A DNA stretch of 47,253 nucleotides from Paludibacter sp. (GTDB lineage Bacteria; Bacteroidota; Bacteroidia; Bacteroidales; Paludibacteraceae): assembly GCA_027450045.1 (NCBI GenBank), contig DAIDKM010000018.1, forward strand, positions 1 through 47,253. The letters are read 5' to 3'. Positions 45,237-47,253 of this stretch are shown one piece after another (the first letter of the stretch is position 1; each line of letters starts with the position of its first letter). A program made the position numbers and the translations under genes. Below the pieces are notes generated by a model. That model searched no databases. It was not told the DNA's origin and was given only the letters and a program-made list of their open reading frames with translations.

Positions 45237-46865
45237 ATGAAACTACTGAATTCAATCCTTCTCGCTGCGCTTGTGTCAATGAGTCAACTTACCGTTGCGG
45301 CCACGACACAAGACGAGGTAAATGCACAATTGCAGCACCTGCCGTTTCCATCGTTCACCATTCACGTTCCCACATTTCCCGACAAACAGTATGCCGTTAC
45401 GGATTTTGGAGCCATCGGCAATGGCACAACGAATTCCACCAAAGCCATCAACGAAGCCATTGCTGTCTGTTCTGAAAAAGGTGGAGGAACGGTGATCGTT
45501 CCCGCCGGCATGTACATCACCGCACAGATTGAAATGAAAAGCAACGTCAATCTGCATTTAAATACCGGTGCCATGATTGTGTTCAGTCCCAATATCGACG
45601 ATTATCCCTTGGTGAAAAACGGCTCCGGATATGGTATCAACCCTCTTATTTATGGCACAAAATTAAACAATGTGGCCATTACCGGTAATGGATCATTTGA
45701 TGGCAACGGACAATACTGGCGTCCTGTGAAAAAGGAAAAAATGACAGCCCGACAATGGAGCGATCTGCTCAAAAGCGGTGGCGTGGTTGACGCAAAAGGA
45801 AATACATGGTTTCCCAACCAGCAAGCAGCCGACGGACAAGCGTACTTATCCGGTAAAAAGAAAAGTGAATTGACGGAAGCCGATTACCAAAAGGTAAAAA
45901 CGTTTTTACGTCCGAAAATGCTTAGCCTCGAACATTGCACCAATGTTTTAGTCGAAGGCATTACGCTGAAAAACCCTCCTAACTTCAATATGATCATGCG
46001 TTCCATCGACGGATTGGTGGTGCACAATGTAAAGGTTATGAATGAATGGTGGATACAAAACGGCGACGGATTAGACATTGGCAATTGCAAAAACGTGCTG
46101 ATGTACGATTGCACCGTCAATTCCGGCGACGATGGCATCTGCATGAAATCGAGCAACTCCAAAAATGACGAATATAGCCTGGAAAACGTCGTGATCAAAG
46201 ATTGCACGGTTTACCATGCACACGGCGGCTTCGTCATTGGCAGCAACACCGACGGCAATATGCGCAATATTTACGTCAACAATTGCTCCTACACGGGGAC
46301 AGATACCGGACTCCGCTTCAAAAGCAATATTGGACGCGGCGGTAAAGTAGATCATATCTTTGTTGATTCCGTTTTCATGAAAGATATTGCAGGCGAAGCC
46401 ATTATCTTCGACCTGAAATATAACGATGCTGCTGCCGTGAAAAACAAAGGGATGGCAAAAGAAGAAAGTTTCGTACCTGACTTTTCCGACATCTCCATCA
46501 ATCACGTGGTGTGCGATGGCGCAAAAGCAGCCTTCTTGGTTGATGGCTCGCAACTGCCGATGGTACACAATATCACGGTTTCCAATTCCATTTTCAAAAC
46601 CGACAAAGGCATTGCGTCCACACTTTCAGACCATGTGACATTCAACCATTGTTCTTTTACCGTGAAAAAGAAACCGGCAGTGGTGCTAATGCAAACCCAA
46701 CATTGGATATTCAACCAATGCATCTTTCAACAACCTAAAGGCATCGTCATGCGCCTTTCAAGCAGCAACACCAATAACATTGAATTGAACCAAACCCCTG
46801 TTCAACCCGGTGAAATAGAATATCTGGATGGCGCTACCTCCAGCGCTGTGACCATCGGGAAATAA
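45237..46865 (+). CDS. Secreted GH28 polygalacturonase-like pectinase
   Basis: This 542-residue glycoside hydrolase is exported (signal peptide about residues 1-22, ending TVAA) and folds as a right-handed beta-helix. The N-terminal YAVTDFGAIGNGTTNSTKAINEAI is the usual GH28 entry. Catalytic residues are visible: N275-x-D277 and D280 in NGDGLDI, D298-D299 in SGDDGICMKS, H329 in HGGFVIGS and R360-x-K362 in LRFKS. GH28 enzymes hydrolyse galacturonan or rhamnogalacturonan in pectin. No SusC/SusD pair or other CAZyme is in view, so it is not in an obvious polysaccharide-utilisation locus within this window. Its mRNA would carry the same leader as the adhesin and PorP genes. Confidence 0.93.
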   Translation: MKLLNSILLAALVSMSQLTVAATTQDEVNAQLQHLPFPSFTIHVPTFPDKQYAVTDFGAIGNGTTNSTKAINEAIAVCSEKGGGTVIVPAGMYITAQIEMKSNVNLHLNTGAMIVFSPNIDDYPLVKNGSGYGINPLIYGTKLNNVAITGNGSFDGNGQYWRPVKKEKMTARQWSDLLKSGGVVDAKGNTWFPNQQAADGQAYLSGKKKSELTEADYQKVKTFLRPKMLSLEHCTNVLVEGITLKNPPNFNMIMRSIDGLVVHNVKVMNEWWIQNGDGLDIGNCKNVLMYDCTVNSGDDGICMKSSNSKNDEYSLENVVIKDCTVYHAHGGFVIGSNTDGNMRNIYVNNCSYTGTDTGLRFKSNIGRGGKVDHIFVDSVFMKDIAGEAIIFDLKYNDAAAVKNKGMAKEESFVPDFSDISINHVVCDGAKAAFLVDGSQLPMVHNITVSNSIFKTDKGIASTLSDHVTFNHCSFTVKKKPAVVLMQTQHWIFNQCIFQQPKGIVMRLSSSNTNNIELNQTPVQPGEIEYLDGATSSAVTIGK

Positions 46866-46894
46866 AGCCACGACGTTCTTTTCGACAAGAGTTG

Positions 46895-46945
46895 TAACGC
46901 TCATTTTCAGCAAATAGCTGAGAGTGGGCGTTATTTGTTTTTCCA
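46895..46945 (+). terminator. Rho-independent terminator after the GH28 gene
   Basis: TAACGC (46895-46900) pairs with GCGTTA (46928-46933), and an inner TCAGC/GCTGA pair extends the stem. A T-rich run (TTTGTTTTT) follows. Confidence 0.65.
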
Positions 46946-46991
46946 CCCAACACGCCGGTAATATATCAGAAGCGGTGATGGATGCCAATGA

Positions 46992-47253
46992 CCGGTATGT
47001 CAGTCTCAATCAGTGGTCAGAAATGGCAAATCGAAAAGCAACCTGTTTCAGTCGAAGTTTAGCGTTACTGACAATCCTCTTAAAAATCTATTTCCGGGGA
47101 CAGGCAATAAAATCAAAATTGACGGAGATCACGCTTCAGTGGGCATCAGCCTAACCAATGAAGCGACCAAAGAGGTGACCTTGATTGCCAAAACCGCGGT
47201 GCTGGTAAACGATCCCTCCAAAATCACCTTCGTGGTACCGGCAGGTTTGGCCT
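46992..47253 (+). pseudogene. Frame-broken DUF4469/Ig-like remnant running off the window
   Basis: From 46992 to the window end the frame is open but has no ATG. It encodes FPGTGNKIKIDGDHASVGI, ISLTNEATKEV and NDPSKITFVVPAGLA, which resembles the C-terminal Ig-like (DUF4469) domain found in Bacteroidota DNA-binding/HU-like proteins. The frame begins right after a stop at 46989-46991. An alternative reading of the upstream bases in another frame (ISEAVMDANDRYVSL) could be its N-terminal side. This suggests a 5'-truncated or frameshifted gene fragment. The continuation outside the window is needed to be sure. Confidence 0.4.

Overview
The window reads as a chromosomal segment of a Bacteroidota (Bacteroidales-like) bacterium. 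The evidence is promoters of the TAnnTTTG type ahead of many genes, a near absence of Shine-Dalgarno (SD) sites, type IX secretion (T9SS) parts, a GT3-type glycogen synthase beside a short alpha-glucan phosphorylase, and a folP-cdaA pair. I cannot name the genus; a Paludibacter/Dysgonomonas-like relative is only an impression.

Layout. Positions 1-9.3 kb, minus strand: a 2253-residue secreted adhesin (Ig-like, PKD and SprB repeats, type B T9SS sorting domain), then its PorP/SprF-type partner, then a membrane-anchored metallophosphoesterase. 9.9-16.8 kb, plus: ribosomal protein L31, RNase R, a THUMP rRNA methyltransferase, an acyl-CoA synthetase and a Nif3-family gene. The Nif3 gene is cut by an ISAs1-type insertion (16774-18011). 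18.2-25.5 kb: zinc-ribbon protein, nitroreductase, a metal-transport operon (detached MgtE-like regulator plus divergent Nramp), trpS-rpe, a DUF2148 ferredoxin-like protein (minus) and rpsO. 25.7-35.7 kb, plus: TPR protein, outer-membrane beta-barrel, tRNA methyltransferase, glycogen synthase, glycogen phosphorylase. 35.8-38.8 kb, minus: asnS and a GldJ-like lipoprotein. 39.1-44.9 kb, plus: folP, cdaA, Smr protein, lipA, ansA and a helix-hairpin-helix protein. 45.2-46.9 kb: a secreted GH28 pectinase, followed by a frame-broken remnant at the window edge.

The most notable signal is a repeated 5' leader. Four genes (metallophosphoesterase, PorP/SprF, giant adhesin and the GH28 enzyme 36 kb away) carry the same roughly 60-70 nt element. 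It has two complementary boxes with compensatory changes, and it sits 28-32 nt before each start codon. Each copy also contains ATG-initiated micro-ORFs. I know of no described element with this form, though I cannot search Rfam. It looks like a regulon-type cis-acting RNA or leader-peptide system for envelope and secreted proteins.

A second candidate switch precedes the MgtE-like/Nramp operon. There, alternative hairpins could expose or hide an unusually strong SD site.

The IS insertion is clear from its sequence: 17-bp terminal inverted repeats and a 10-bp target duplication. Removing the IS and one duplication restores a 367-codon Nif3 reading frame. The truncated protein ends just where a conserved metal-ligand Glu would be.
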